Positions 47,241-59,910 are shown, numbered from the stretch's first letter. The stretch: 64,000 nucleotides of DNA from Aureobasidium sp. EXF-3400 (GCA_024195585.1 SWBL01000158.1:1-64000); one strand, 5' to 3'. Made by a program: numbers and translations. The notes: a model not told the origin generated them from the sequence alone.

Positions 47241-49435
47241 ATGTCTTCCCCGCCGGCCGCCTACCAGCCATCAACTCCTCACATTCGGCTGAACTCAGGC
47301 AGCGACGACCTCGTCAACATGGCCGACAACCACTTCGACCAGTCGGTTCGCCCACAACCTTCGTCTCGTTCATTGACGAGACCCGGCACCGCTGGCTCTA
47401 CAAACGCCCGCCCCTCGCTACATCCCGCCCCCTCGTCCAACAGCATGTACAACGCTGGCGCCCCCGAGTCGGCAGAGCTCCTTCTCCCACCCAGTCGTTC
47501 TCGTCCCTCACGGCGTTTCCGCGACGACGACTCGCCAATGAGGTCGCCTAGCCAAAGTGGCTACAACTCCCGTCGCACGAGTTGGGGTTCCGAATCGACT
47601 GGCAGCAGAGATAGCCGCGTAGGTCCTTTCGCCTCCCCTTTCGACGACTCGCGCGCCCCTTCACGTGCCGGCAGCGACGACGAGGGTGTAAACACCCAGA
47701 CTGTCTCTGAGAAATACAACATTCTGCCTTCTGCCGGCCTGCTTCTGTTCCCTGAAGATGTCGAAAAGGACGATTACCTACACAACCCAGATCCCAACGA
47801 GAAGGAAGGCCGCATAACGTGTGCCGACCTGTTCTCGAAACGTGGTATCACCAACTTGGGTGGTCTCGTGCTGATCACCCTGGGAGTGTTTATGCTGTTT
47901 ATCGGATATCCCATCATGTATGTCTTCTACTCGACAAGATTCCTTCCCTTTCGACCACTAACGCCCTGTCCAGTACATTCGCTGTCAAGTACAACGAGCC
48001 CAAGATCAACACTTGCACCTCTGATCCCATGTGTATCAGGAGCGATGTGGCTCTCCTGAAGAATGTACGACAGGGTCTTATTGACCCTGCCACACCCAAA
48101 TCGGTCATGACAAGGAAAAGTGTCACCGGCAAAACTCTGAACCTTGTGGTATGTCGCATCAGCTTGCAGTTCAAGAGCCCTTTCACTAACAGCTGTCAAG
48201 TTCTCCGACGAGTTCGAAACCGATGGACGTACTTTCTACGATGGTGACGACCCGTACTTCCAGGGTGTTGACATTTGGTACGGTGTCACGCAGGATCTCG
48301 AGGTAAGTTTCTTTAATCAGCACGTATCGTCGCGACATCTAACAGTAACCAGTGGTACGATCCCGACGCTATTACTACTAAGGACGGTGTCCTTGAAATC
48401 ACCTTCGATGCCTTCCAGAACCACGGCCTCAACTACCGTTCGGGTATGCTGCAATCTTGGAACAAGCTTTGCTTCAAGGGTGGCTACCTTGAGGCCAGTA
48501 TCTCGCTCCCTGGTAGAGGTGACACTATTGGTTTCTGGCCTGGTTTCTGGGCTATGGGTAACCTCGGTAGACCTGGATACCGTGCCACGACCGACGGCAC
48601 ATGGCCTTACAGTTACTCGGACGTCTGCGATCCTGGTATCACTGCTAATCAGTCTTCCCCCGATGGCTTCAACTGGCTTCCTGGAATGCGCCTTCCTGCT
48701 TGTACCTGCGATGGCGAAGAGCACCCCAGTCCTGGAAAGTCCCGCTACGTTGCTGAGATTGATGCTATCGAAGCCAGTGTGTCCTACCTCGATCCCGATC
48801 GTTTCGAAGCCGCTGTCGGATCAGCTTCGCAAAGTTACCAAACTGCTCCTTTCGATATCTTCTGGCGTCCGAACACCGACTTCATTGAGGTCTACGATCC
48901 CTCCATCTCTGAGATGAACTCTTACCAGGGTGGTGTCTACCAGCAGGCTCTTTCAACTGTCACTCTTCTCAATAACGACTGGTACGATGGTAAGGCCTAC
49001 CAAGTGTACGCCTTCGAATACGAGACTGGTGATGATGGCTACGTTGCCTGGTACGTCGGTTCGGAGCCTACGTGGAAGATGACTGCCGATGCCGTTGGAC
49101 CCAACGGAAACGTTGGACAAAGAGTTATGCCTGAGGAACCCATGGCACTCATTGCCAACTTTGGTCTCTCGGCCAGTTTCGCTCAATTGAACTGGACCGG
49201 TCTGGCTGAGCTTATGCCCGGCAAGATGAGATTCGACTACATTCGCATCTACCAGGACGAGGATGGCGAGATGACTTGCGATCCCGTTGGTTACCCCACC
49301 ACCGACTACATCAAGAAGCACTCCAACGCATACGAGAACCCCAACGTCACAAGTTGGGTGGATGCAGGATATGACTGGCCGCAAAACCAATATGTCGACT
49401 CTTGCAAGAGCAGTGTTTACAAGGGCCCGAACTAA
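47241..49435 (+). CDS. kre6: Beta-1,6-glucan biosynthesis protein Kre6/Skn1 (GH16 fold)
   Basis: Four exons (47241-47917, 47974-48148, 48201-48302, 48353-49435) encode 678 residues. The protein is type II membrane: a Ser/Pro/Arg-rich cytosolic N-terminus of about 200 residues, one membrane helix near 206-226 (LGGLVLITLGVFMLFIGYPI), then a lumenal GH16-like domain. Hallmarks are FSDEFETDGRTFYDGDDPYF, WYDPDAITTKDGVLEITF, GGYLEASISLPG..IGFWPGFWAMGNLG, the EIDAIEA catalytic-type motif near 452, and MRFDYIRIYQDEDGEMTCDPVGYPT. Kre6 works in the ER/Golgi in formation of cell-wall beta-1,6-glucan. Cysteines near the end and several N-glycosylation sites fit lumenal exposure. All introns are 50-56 nt. 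Codon bias is strong, so expression is probably high. Confidence 0.95.
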
Positions 49436-50005
49436 CGGCAATGGGGACCATTGCAAAGCATTTTCACAGGCGTTTGACGGAGTAGAAGAGGAGGTTCATG
49501 ACATTTTCCAAACGGGCAACCAATTATTTTGATTTTCCGACAAGAGTTACAGCGTGCATGGAGATTTGCCATGTCTTTATTTTTTGAAGTGGTTCACGAA
49601 ACGGAAAGCAACACACGATTGAATTTTTTGTATACACAGAGTCCTGGTTCGCCATCACTGGAGCAAGAGGCATTCGGGCGTACAAAGAGCTAGACGACCG
49701 AGATGGAGCTCCTTAATGATGCATTCGAATTGTTTTTAGAAAGGGCAGTTGTTTTTTGAATGTTTTTGTCGCTTGCTTGTGTTTTGACTGCTTGTGGAGG
49801 GTTTATGCTTTTGGCCTGATCTACAGAGTGAAAAAAGCAGGTCTAAATACATGTAATGGAGAAAAACACTTTGAAACATAGCTCTGATCCAGTAAAAAGA
49901 AAGATATAGCACAAGTTTCAGGTGGCAATGGCAAGAGAAGAGTAAGACTGGGTATTTTACAGAAGGGTAGTATATGTACAAGGCGAGGGATGGTGATTTA
50001 ATTAT
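49436..50005. other. Convergent intergenic region KRE6/COX11
   Basis: No gene. AT-rich sequence with several T and A runs, suitable for both 3' UTRs. Confidence 0.6.
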
Positions 50006-50782
50006 TTAGGCGACAGGTGACAAGTGACCGTCCTTGTCGTACTTTGCCTTGAAGAAGGTGTAGTTGAGGGTGATAGTGTCAATCTTGGACATGTTTGGAT
50101 CCCTCAAGAACTCGGGATCGATGTAGAAGAAGACAGGCATGTCGACGGTCTCGCCCTTGTTCAGCCTCTGTTCCTCAAAGCAGAAACACTGGATCTTGGA
50201 GAAGTAAGGGGCGACCTGACCGGGAGTGACCGAGTATGTAGCTACACCAATGATATCCTCTTCTTTGCTCAAGTTTGTGGCGGTATAGAAAGCCAGAGCA
50301 GTCTCGCCAGGCAAAACGCGGACTTCCCTCTGCTGGGGAGTGAACTTCCAGGGCAGGACGTCAGACGTGGAGCCAGCAAAGGTGATGCGCAAGCGGCGAG
50401 AATCAGTGACAGGGATGAGGCGTGAGGCAATGTCGTCCTCCTCGTATTGACCAGCAGAATGAAGGCTGATGGGTTGGCCACCCCAGCCCATCTGCTGGCA
50501 AATCATCTTGTAGAAGGGAACGGAGCCATAGGACAAGGCGACTGTGCCGAGGATGATGGACAGAGTGTAGTAGAGAGTGTTGCGGTTCTTGCTCTTGAAT
50601 TGGGCGCGGAGCTGTTCCTGGGTGGGTCCATGGCTCTGTTGCTTGAGCAGCGGGCTGGTCTGGATACTCCTTCGGAAGAAAGTGTGCGGTAGGGGGCGGG
50701 CGCACTGTGTGCTAGTCCATGGCTGCCGTGTCCTTAGTCCTGCGCGCGCAAAACTGCGGCCGAGAAGCGATATCGACTCCAT
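50006..50782 (-). CDS. cox11: Cytochrome c oxidase assembly protein Cox11
   Basis: A single exon encodes 258 residues. Cox11 is an inner-membrane copper chaperone that delivers Cu to the CuB site of Cox1. The sequence shows an Arg-rich mitochondrial presequence (MESISLLGRSFARAGLRTRQP), one membrane helix near residues 69-90 (LYYTLSIILGTVALSYGSVPFY), and the intermembrane-space domain. That domain has the copper-binding CFCFEEQ at about 199-205, with the conserved EEQ following and PVFFYIDPEF. The other conserved Cys, in YKMICQQ just after the helix, is present. Length is normal. The start at 50782 has the targeting peptide and lies 145 nt from the divergent start of the HIT-finger gene. Confidence 0.97.
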   Translation of the reverse strand: MESISLLGRSFARAGLRTRQPWTSTQCARPLPHTFFRRSIQTSPLLKQQSHGPTQEQLRAQFKSKNRNTLYYTLSIILGTVALSYGSVPFYKMICQQMGWGGQPISLHSAGQYEEDDIASRLIPVTDSRRLRITFAGSTSDVLPWKFTPQQREVRVLPGETALAFYTATNLSKEEDIIGVATYSVTPGQVAPYFSKIQCFCFEEQRLNKGETVDMPVFFYIDPEFLRDPNMSKIDTITLNYTFFKAKYDKDGHLSPVA

Positions 50783-50927
50783 GGCGGGTTATTATGGAAA
50801 ATGTAGAGGGGCACAATGCGCCTGATCATCATGTCGGAGGTGAAGCGACTGGCCGCAAAGCTTACTCATCCACATTTTATCTTTTACCCATCCATTCCTC
50901 ATCTTACCTATACATAACGATATCAAG

Positions 50928-51531
50928 ATGGTAGGTGTCTGTGGTTTATGTGAACAGAACGAGTCCAAGTACAAGTGTCCAACTTGTCAGGTGCCATAGT
51001 AAGTGCTCGATAGTCGCGAGAACATGTCGCATTCTGACTGTCAGCAGTTGCTCCATCGCATGCTTCAAACAGCACAAGGAAACCCACGCAAACGATCCAC
51101 CAAAAGAACAAGCCACTCAAACAGTCCAGCTTACACAACTCACACCTTCTGAATCACCTGCCGTAAGAAACCCGCTACCAGGAAGTACCAAGAAAATCGA
51201 CTTTACAGGCTTCGAATCCGACCCAGAGCTTTTGCGCCTGCTCTCTAGATATCCCAATCTGCGCATCCAACTTCAAAGTGTCTATGGTCTGACATTAGAG
51301 CCTCCACCGCAGGAGCAACGTTCGTTCTCCTCCTTCAGGGGCAGAGGCAGGGGCAGAGGAAGAGGAGGTTTCCATCAGCAGTCACACTGGTCACAAGCAA
51401 AGGGCGACAAGGAGGCCACAGAGTCCTTCAGGAACATGAGGAATGTTGACGGTGATGAACAAGCTCTGGCTGAGTTTGTACAGCTGCTCAAGATGAGATT
51501 TGCGACCGAAGCCGATAATGCTGCCACTTGA
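50928..51531 (+). CDS. hit1: HIT-type zinc-finger protein (Hit1/ZNHIT3-like)
   Basis: Two exons (50928-50998 and 51048-51531) encode 184 residues; the 49-nt intron lies within the finger and the join gives VPYCSIACFKQHKETH. The N-terminal HIT finger has the Cys pairs CGLCE, CPTC and CSIAC plus a His. In the middle is TGFESDPELLRLLSRYPNLRIQLQSVYG, which resembles the conserved helical segment of Hit1/ZNHIT3 relatives. Near residues 125-140 there is an Arg/Gly repeat (RGRGRGRGRGG) of the kind that binds RNA. The last 40 residues hold another helical block. Hit1 acts with Rsa1 in assembly of box C/D snoRNPs; that role is inferred from the finger type and size. It shares a 145-nt divergent promoter with COX11. 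Confidence 0.85.
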
Positions 51532-51825
51532 GCCACGACAGGCAACCGCGACTTGCGAACATTCATCTCCGGCACATAAACCCAAAGATGCACCTTCTGC
51601 ATCATCAGACTGCCTAGATTCTTGGACACAAACGGAATTTTCAAGCACACCGAGGCCAGCAGTATATTATGCACATCTCGATACGAGAAAGCTCAAGGAT
51701 TTTCATACTTGACTATACAACATTGATCAAGGTCATAGCCAACAGGCACAACTGCCAGCGGCGCACTCCAAAACATTCCGTTGTCTCTAGGACATTCCAA
51801 CTCTTCCAATAACTCAGCTGTCCTC

Positions 51826-53305
51826 TTACTTCAGCTCCTTCTTGCTATCAATCGACATTTCGGAGAGGGGTCCTTCCTTGACCATGAGAGACTAGAGGCA
51901 CGGGGTTAGCAACAGACTCGACTAGTATCAGGTCTCGCTTTACATACCATCACTTCGTACAGGACGTCAGCAGCGGCCATGGTGGTGAGCTCAGCGTTGG
52001 TGTCGTAAGCAGGAGCAACCTCGACAATATCAGCTGCCACGAGGTGAATGCCCTCCAAACCACGGATAATAGTGCGGAGCTCGCGAGTGCTCCAGCCACC
52101 AGTCTCAGGAGTACCAGTTGCAGGAGCAAAGGCAGGATCAAGTGTGTCAATGTCGATTGAGAGGTACACAGGGTTGTCATGGCCGACACGCTCGTGGATC
52201 TTCTTGATGATACCCTCAGTGCCGATGGTGTCGATTTCACGAGCCTCGACAATCTCGAAACCGCAGTAACCGTCATTCTCATAATCCGACATTCCGGACA
52301 GAGTCGTGCGAATACCGGCATGGATGTTGGTATCATTGCGCAGGAGGCCCTTTTAAAGCGAAGGTACAATTAGCAGAGTTCTGTGGAAAAATAGGTGTGG
52401 TACTTATGCAACGAGACAGCTCGCAGTTTGAGCTTGACATCCATGAAATGGCGTCCTGGACGCGGTCTCATTGACGTCAACCAAACATGCAAGACTGCCT
52501 CGCTGAATTTGTACCTTCAGCTTACTTACTTGCTGACTCGCTTGGTAAAAATATGTTCCGTGGTTGATCGATGCAACCTTTGTTGGAGCTCCTCCGAAAA
52601 CCTTGGGCTTCCATGTGTCGAGATGGGAGTCAAAGTGAATGACTGTGATGGGTCCATACGCCTTGTTCATCGAGCGCAGGAGAGGCAGAGTTATAGTGTG
52701 GTCACCTCCCATGGTGATGACACGAGGCAATGTCTTTCCGTGCTTGGAGGGGCCAGCCATGTGTGCGTTTGCGGCAGGCTCGCGCATCAGGATACTGTTG
52801 TGGCCTTCTTCAATCTGCTTCAGGGCCCACTCATTGTCGTAACTGGTCACGGGAATATCACCACAATCGATGACAGTGGCCCATCCATTGAAAGGGTTGG
52901 TCTGGATTTGAGTCAGTATTGGGCTGCATGATGGATATTGCTGCTGCTACGAACCTGGAGAGGGACATTGAAACCTCCGTAAAGGTTCAGGCGTCTCGAA
53001 CCTTGACGAATACCGCTGGGGCCAAATCTGGCACCAGGACGGTAGCTGGTTCCGGTATCGAAGGGTGCGCCAATGAAGGCAATGTCGTACTTGCGAGCGT
53101 CGCTGGCCAAGCAAGGATGGTACTCGATACGACCGAAGGTGGAGATTCCAGAGAAGACCGAATCGGCCTGTGTACCACCATCACCAGGAAGGGCATTGTA
53201 CCACAATTGCTTGTGAGGGCCTTCCTTGAAGGTCTCTTGGTTATGGTCGCCATGTGCAGAAACACTGGCTGCCAAAGCAGTGGCAGCGGTAATCAGCTTG
53301 AACAT
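51826..53305 (-). CDS. Secreted agmatinase/ureohydrolase-family enzyme
   Basis: Four exons (53305-52955, 52901-52530, 52349-51948, 51891-51826) encode 396 residues. The first 18 residues (MFKLITAATALAASVSAHG) form a clear signal peptide, so the enzyme enters the secretory pathway. Binuclear manganese motifs are complete: GGDHT with His about 185, HFDSHLD about 206-212 and SIDIDTLDPAFAPATGTPE about 305-323. GAPFDTGTSYRPGARFGPSGIR is also typical of agmatinases. The family hydrolyses guanidino groups and releases urea; agmatine is the likely but unproven substrate. Intron 2 is 180 nt, longer than the rest, and ends in AAAG rather than CAG or TAG, with CTAAT about 20 nt upstream as a branch site. 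That acceptor is the least certain join, though it gives the expected GLLRNDTNIHAGIRTTL. Confidence 0.9.
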
Positions 53306-54108
53306 ACTGGCGACTATGTTTCAAAGGAGCAATTGAGAAAAGAGATGACAAGGATGAGAGAGATGATGTGAACTGGAGAAAAGGAAGCAGGAGCGACCTC
53401 GTAACTAATACCTTCAGCCGGCCTCCAAGGACACAGAGAGTCACGCAACCGCGAGCTTTGCATCGTTACCTAACCTCGAGTTGTCAAGATTGTCAACAAC
53501 AGACTAAGCTATACAAGGGAGCTCAGAACGAAAACCTTGTCACCGATGACATGTCGAGCAATCCAACTATTTTTTGTTCCGGACTACTGGCGTCACATCA
53601 AGTCCAAAAATCACGATATCACTGCACCTACCCCACATGTTGACACACCGGCCTTAGAGTGCGGCGGCACAGATATGCCCTGAGATCGGGCCACAATCTG
53701 CAGTCCCATGAGACCCCGCAATCCTGGGGTTTGTAAAGAGGCTTTATAAGACTGACGTCGATGCTCTATCGCTCGGTTGTAGACCTGGATTGGTAACCTC
53801 CTTGGTAATCGCAGAAACATTATCTGATTGGTTGCTGATATCGGCCATTGGGTCAGCCCAATGGCTTGGTGTTCCTGCATGGTGATGGGGGCTTCCTGAT
53901 CAGGTACCACGATCTTACTTCTGAATCAACGATCGCCTGTATCTTGTCCAAGCTATTGACCCTATGATCTCGTCTGGTATGGCTGATCCTTGTCAGAAGT
54001 GTGGACAAATTCTGGGTATCATTGCTTTTTATTCAGTCTAGACTATCTATGGCAAACTTTGCAGGATATCAAGCCTACAGCTCTATCTTCAATCGTAGCC
54101 TGTTCGAA
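53306..54108. other. Intergenic: agmatinase upstream region and MATE 3' flank
   Basis: Nothing coding is supported in 803 nt. Confidence 0.55.
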
Positions 54109-55766
54109 TTACCGGCTCTCCTCTCCTTGATAGCCCTCGACATTGTCAGCCAAGCCAGACTCCACTTGTTCCTCATGCTCCATTCTTTCAAAGGCCTTGC
54201 GAACTTGATGATCCCAATCACTCCATGCGACGATCGCCCACTCACCAAAGCCGACGAGATAGAGCGCAATGCATTGACCAATCCACAGGCCAGACAAACC
54301 CCAGCCATGGAAAGCTAGCCAGATTCCCAGAGGCAGGGCGCCAGCATAGTAGCTGATCATGTTGACGAGAGCACCTACATGCTGTCGTCCCATGCCACGA
54401 AGAGATCCGCCGCAAGAGCCGTTCAGCCCATCAGCAATCTGGAAGAGAGCGACCCAAGGCATGACTTCTGCAGTCAGATTGATTACATCCTGATCGTCGT
54501 TGAAGATCTTTGCGTAGAAGTTCTTGACCGACATCAGAAGGGCAAGCACGAGTGCTCCGAGGATCATTGACAGCCAGGCAGCAACATTGGCAGATCGTGC
54601 TGCACCCTTGGTGTCTCTGCCTCCCAGCAAGTTTCCTACACGCGCTGATGTTGCGACTCCAACACCGAATGGGATGGTGTTGAGAACCTGGTCAGTAGTC
54701 ATGATGACGGATTGTGCAGCCAGGGGGATCGTTCCAAGTTTGCCTGCTGCGAGAGCCACGATCTCGAAAGCCCACCACTCGGTTCCTACGTGGACGACTC
54801 CGAGAAGTGCAAGTTTCGTGAACGTGCCCATGTTCTGGAATGCTTTCTTCGACCATCCGCCCCAGCAGTCCCAGCCCGCGACGAAGCGTGCGTAGGCTAG
54901 AAGAAGCAAAAACGACAACCAGTAGGATATACTTGTGGCGAGAGGTGCTCCAAGGAGGCCCATCTTGAGAGTGTACACAAAAAGGTAGTTCAGGCCTGCG
55001 TTCACCGGCGAGGTAATGAGAAGGACATATGTACCTGGTCTCATGATGCCTTGGATTGAGTGATTAGTGCTTGATCGTACTTCAGGGGTACCAGGACTGT
55101 CTTACCTTGTGCTTGGAGATATTTCTTCAAGCATTCGAAATAGATGTATCCAAGTCCACCAAGCGCAAGTACACTGAGAAATTTGCTGCTGTCTTCGGAT
55201 AGGCGCTCGTCCTGACCAAGAGCCATAAAGACAGGTTTCGAGCACAGCCAGAGGATGGCGACCGGAACGTACAACAGACCAAGGACGAACACAGCTCGCT
55301 GGAGAATGATGCCCAGGTCATGCTTGTCTTTGCTTCCGGTAAAACTCGCAGACGCAAGAGTGTCGATGGCTGTAGTACCTCCCAGTGCAATGAGCCAACC
55401 AGACGCCATGGCAAACATATATGAGAACGCAGCAGCTGCCAGAGCCTCAGGGCTCAGTCGTCCAACGACGAGGACCGAAACAGTCTGTAAAGAGTTTTGC
55501 AGCATGTATGCAAGGAAGACGGGAATCGATCCGTTCAGCAGAACCCAAAACTCGTGAATGACAAGCTGAGTGGTGCTCTTGCCTTCGAAGTCGAAGTCAT
55601 CGACTGATCCAATCGTTGGCTGCTCATCGTGAGGCTTTGGAAGAAGAGAAGTTCTCTCGTCGGGTTCTTGGTCTTTCGAATCAGTCGACTTCTGCAGAAA
55701 GTTGGGTAGCCACGAGCTGGCGCTCTCAGTGCCGTCTTGTCGACTATCCATGGTTTCAAAGTTCAA
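54109..55766 (-). CDS. MATE-family multidrug/toxin efflux transporter
   Basis: Two exons (55766-55106 and 55049-54109) with a 56-nt intron encode 533 residues (528 from the second Met at 55751). The N-terminal 75 residues are charged and cytosolic (MDSRQDGTES...DERTSLLPKPHDEQ), followed by about 12 hydrophobic helices. Family signatures include NGSIPVFLAYMLQNSLQTVSVLVVGRLSPEALAAAAFSYMFA in the first repeat and PFGVGVATSARVGNLLGG in the second. MATE proteins export cations or organic compounds against H+ or Na+; the fungal members are often vacuolar or plasma-membrane. The substrate cannot be inferred. The intron join LQAQGIMRP restores a cytosolic loop motif seen across the family. Confidence 0.92.
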
Positions 55767-57391
55767 GCAGAATCAATACACGAGATACTCGACACATTTG
55801 ACATTGGCTGTCCGAGACATGAAGTACATGTCCGAATCAACGATCAGCGACCACGCCTATTGGAAGATAGGTAACATGATGTTGTAAGCGCTCGTTGAAT
55901 AATGTTGGGTGCCGGCCATGAAAAAGAAGGTTTAGTCATACTGCTGGGCGAGATCCCGACCTGAGGACGGGCTGAACATCCAGAAGGAGACTGGTGAAAA
56001 AGCGATAGGGAAGAACTTTCGGTACCGGTAGACGGCATTAGTGTCAAGTCAAGTGGAGTTCTTTTTTTTGACAGCCAGAAGTCGGCATGCGGTCAAACCC
56101 TGTCCAGGGTCCTTCTTATCAAAAGACTCCGCTGGGGTAGATTGGGGTTGTTGACTAAGGGCTGTCGCTAAGCAGAGATGACTACAACGGCATGTCAGAC
56201 GGCTATTTGTTCCTTCGCGCAGGTACATGGAGTAGAGTCCATAGATACGAGCTGACTGTATAAGCCATCGCATCATAACCTCCGGGGCGAGGTTCTTCAA
56301 GGTTGTCGCTTCGGGGATGTGCAAAGCGTAGGTGGTCGTGGAAAGATAAGGGCAGGTATTGAAGCCCCCACATGTCGCACCTCCCTTTGTTAATCACCTC
56401 CAGACAGCCACTGTATACGTGGAAGAATCCTGAATACTCTGTAGGTTTATCGTTTCCGTCATGCTTATAGGGAATCTCAAATGCAGTAGTCATGAATACA
56501 TTGAATAGTACTTTCGGATGTCGGAGATGCTGTCCTTCTGGGAGGCACGGAAGGGTGGGTCAGCGGACCTGCACAGACCAACTCTTGATTGCTCCTACTT
56601 CGACGCATGGCGGACAAGTAATCTCCAGGCATGCACACAAAAAGTCTTGAATATGAAGTAGGAGGCGCCACTCTAGCGATTGGCACGATCGATAGATCCA
56701 CGAGGATTCGAGATCCAGATAACCTAGAGACCTACCTGTGACGAGTCTGATCACTAGGTAGATCCGGCACACCGAAGACTGTGACTTCCACGTCTTCGCT
56801 CTTTCCGCAATCACATAGCAATGATAGTTGCAGCTATGGATGTGGGCAGTGTTCCTCAAGCAAGAGGTGAGCCGAGCGAGCTGATCAATTGATGATCCCA
56901 GCAGTTGCCACTGTAACTACTCTATTTACCACAAAGCTGTATCGCCTGGCTCAAGGCGTGATCAATTGCCGAAGACAGAAGTCATGCAAGAAGAAACTCA
57001 AAATCGATCACAAATCCGTCAGACTCTGCTGCCTCACTTCTGACTACGCAGGCGAGGATTGATGGTTGCGCCAAGTGACACAAGTCCCACAACCGACCCG
57101 CCAGTTGAATCCAGCAGAGTCGAGATATGAGATTTTGAGATAGCACCTGCATGATGATTCGGCGAATCGGATCCTGGTCGGCACGGCACCTATCAGGCGC
57201 CTCCAATTGCTTCAATAGGGCTGCGAAAAAGTATCGTACATTTACACACGCCTATTATCCATATGCAAAGATTGGCGTTGAGGTTGCTCCAACATGTCTT
57301 ACTAGTTTTTGTTCTTTAACACAGTCCTTCCAGCCTCCACCGGTTCTTCTCGTCCATCAGAAACAAAGTCAATGCATTGAAAGTACCAAAC
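55767..57391. other. Intergenic between two divergent transporters
   Basis: 1.6 kb. Frames on the minus strand at 56203-56493 and 56477-56859 are unspliced, short and motif-free; I do not accept them as genes. The region should include both promoters. Confidence 0.55.
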
Positions 57392-59065
57392 ATGTCTGCC
57401 CAGGAATTCAAGCACATCGACTATGACGAGAAACCGCCATTGGGGTCTACGGATCGAAAACCATCTCTTGAGAATGGAGTTGGTGAGATCATACATACAG
57501 TCAATGCTTCCGGCCATCGAGATCAACTACAACGGCATTATGGTCCTTTGCAAATCTGTGGTCTGGCCTTGAACATCGACTCTGCCTGGGTTGCCTTTGC
57601 TGGTTCTCTGATTCTCTCTCTTCCTAACGGCGGCCCTGCTGGCGTACTATACGAGTTGCTCACTGCATGCATCTACTATGGCATTATTGCAGCATCTATT
57701 GCTGAGGTACGAGAAACATCGCATCCTCAAACATATCCAGGGCATCTGCTGATCCATCGCTAGCTTGCTTCAGCCGTACCTACTGCTGGTGGTGTATATC
57801 ACTGGGCATCTGTGACTGCAGGTCCCAAATGGGGTAGAAGTGTTGGATTCTTTGCAGGGTAAGCATCTCCTCAGACTCGACACAGAGAATTATGCTGACT
57901 GTCTGATAGATACCTCAATTTCTTTGGGTGGATATTTGACCTCTGCTCAATCATCGCCATTCCTTCGAACGTCCTTCTGCAGATGTATGCACTGTTCCAT
58001 CCCGACTTTGTGCTCGAAGCCTGGCACACCTACCTGACATATGTCCTCATCACATGGTTTTGCGTCCTATTCTGCATCTTTGGCAATCGGTTCCTGCCGC
58101 TTCTGCAAAACGTCGGACTATTCTTGCTCATAGTTGGCGGTGTTGTCACGATCATCGTCCTTGCTGCTATGCCGAGAACACATGCTACTAGCTCCTCCGT
58201 CTGGTCCGACTGGCAGAACACTACTGGTTGGGGTGGTGGCGTAGCCTTTTTGACCGGCGTCCTGAACGGATCTTTCACGATCGCTACAGTCGACAGCGTA
58301 TCACACATGGCAGAGGAGCTTCCCAATCCTCGTCGCGATATTCCTCGAGCAATCTTTGCTCAAGTCTCCCTTGGAGCCATCACTGCATTCTTATATGCCA
58401 TAGCACTGTTCTACGCCGTTAGCGATCTGGATGAAGTCATTAACACCTCTGGCTCCTTCCCTGTGGCCATCATATACCATCAGGCAACAGGAAACGCCGG
58501 CGGTGCCTTCTGTCTGTTGCTCATCGTCTTCTTCATCATTATGATTTGTGCGATCTCGACTGTACTCTCACTCGGTCGCACCTGGTGGGCACTTGCAAGA
58601 GACCAGGCTACACCTTTCGGAGGCTTCTTCTCCTCGGTCAACGAACAACTTTCATGTCCCATACCTGCCACCATCTTGGTGGGCGTACTGGTCACTGGTC
58701 TTGGTGCAATCATTCTGGCTTCCGGCACAGCTTTCAACGATCTTGTTGGATCCTTTATCGTGCTCTGTGCTTTCTCATACTTCCTCGCCATCTTCCCTCA
58801 CCTGATCAGCGGTCGCAAACACACTCCCAGAGGCGATTTCTGGATGGGCAGATATGGCTTTGTGGTCAATGCTCTGGGATGCGTTCTGATTGTCTTTTTC
58901 AACATCATGTTCTGCTTCCCCTACGCAATGCCGGTTTCAGCGGACCTGATGAACTACAACTCGGTGATCTTGGTGGGTGTCTTAATCATCGTGACATTCT
59001 GGTGGCTGGTGTATGGATTGAAACACTATCCTACCCCCAAAGTGCTTACTGAGGCGATGAAATGA
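57392..59065 (+). CDS. APC-superfamily permease, choline/GABA permease type
   Basis: Three exons (57392-57706, 57764-57858, 57910-59065) encode 521 residues with about 12 hydrophobic segments. The N-terminus is hydrophilic and acidic. The first helix region has HYGPLQICGLALNIDSAWVAFAGSLILSLPNGGPAGVLYE. The joins restore SIAELASAVPTAGGVYHWASV, the strongly conserved loop of the fungal amino-acid/choline transporter family, and FFAGYLNFFGWIFDL. Later come DSVSHMAEELPNPRRDIPRAI and SRTWWALARDQATPF-like sequence (LGRTWWALARDQATPF). These place it with Hnm1/Uga4-type carriers for choline, GABA or related amines in the plasma membrane. Which one cannot be decided by eye. The introns are 57 and 51 nt. 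Confidence 0.92.
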
Positions 59066-59910
59066 GACTTGAAAGCGCCGCTTTATATTATTTACAGTTC
59101 AGGATACATTTAATTTTTCTTCTTTATCTTTGTGCAGGTTCCTGATCGCTCGAGTGAGTGTGAGTGTGTACGCTGAAATGGTAAGAATAAGTTATACAAA
59201 TATCAACTCGTCGATCAAGATCCATACTCGCAGTCAATTCTATAGATTACCAAGAGCGCAGTTGTCTCGTGACTACTGACGATAGTGATGTAGTGATCGT
59301 AGTATTGCACTGTAGTCACAGGTTTGTGTATCTTGTCCTCAGAGTCAATCATCAGGAGCATGACCAGGGTTGCACCAGCGACGATATGATCAAGGCATGT
59401 TATTGTGTTACCTGAATCAAGCATAAGTCGAATTACCAGGTTATCAGCTTATTGTACAGTTGATATACGTCAGGCATGATAAGTATGTATCAAGACGCGG
59501 GAGAGTTATAGAGTGTGACAATCACTACCTCCCCATGTGCTGACTTCTATCACCCCCCACTCCGCTCTCACGACAACACACAGGCGACGCTGGTGCTATC
59601 AAAATGCACAGTTCTTTCTAGACTGTGGCAAAATCCATAGAGATATGATAAAATTACGACTCTCGGTGGACGCTTCCCATCTGCCAAAGGAACTGTGCAT
59701 TTCTACAGTTGTCCGCGTGACATATCTTTGCACCTGGGAAGGTAGCTTGTCGGTTATAAACCTTCACTTTCTCGATACCACACCGAGTCTTCCTTGTCCG
59801 ACAGACTAGTATGAAGTAGCTATAGAAATGCATGATACTTTCTGAGTCCAAGCCGCGACCATGTGACATCACCTCATGGTGTTTCCATGCTACTCTGATC
59901 CTCTGCATCC
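59066..59910. other. Intergenic between the permease and the broken finger gene
   Basis: 845 nt, AT-rich at the left (permease 3' flank). No gene is supported. Confidence 0.55.

Noticed and set aside
56203..56859. Overlapping minus-strand ORFs between the two transporters
   Set aside because: They do not join through plausible splice sites and carry no domain signal.
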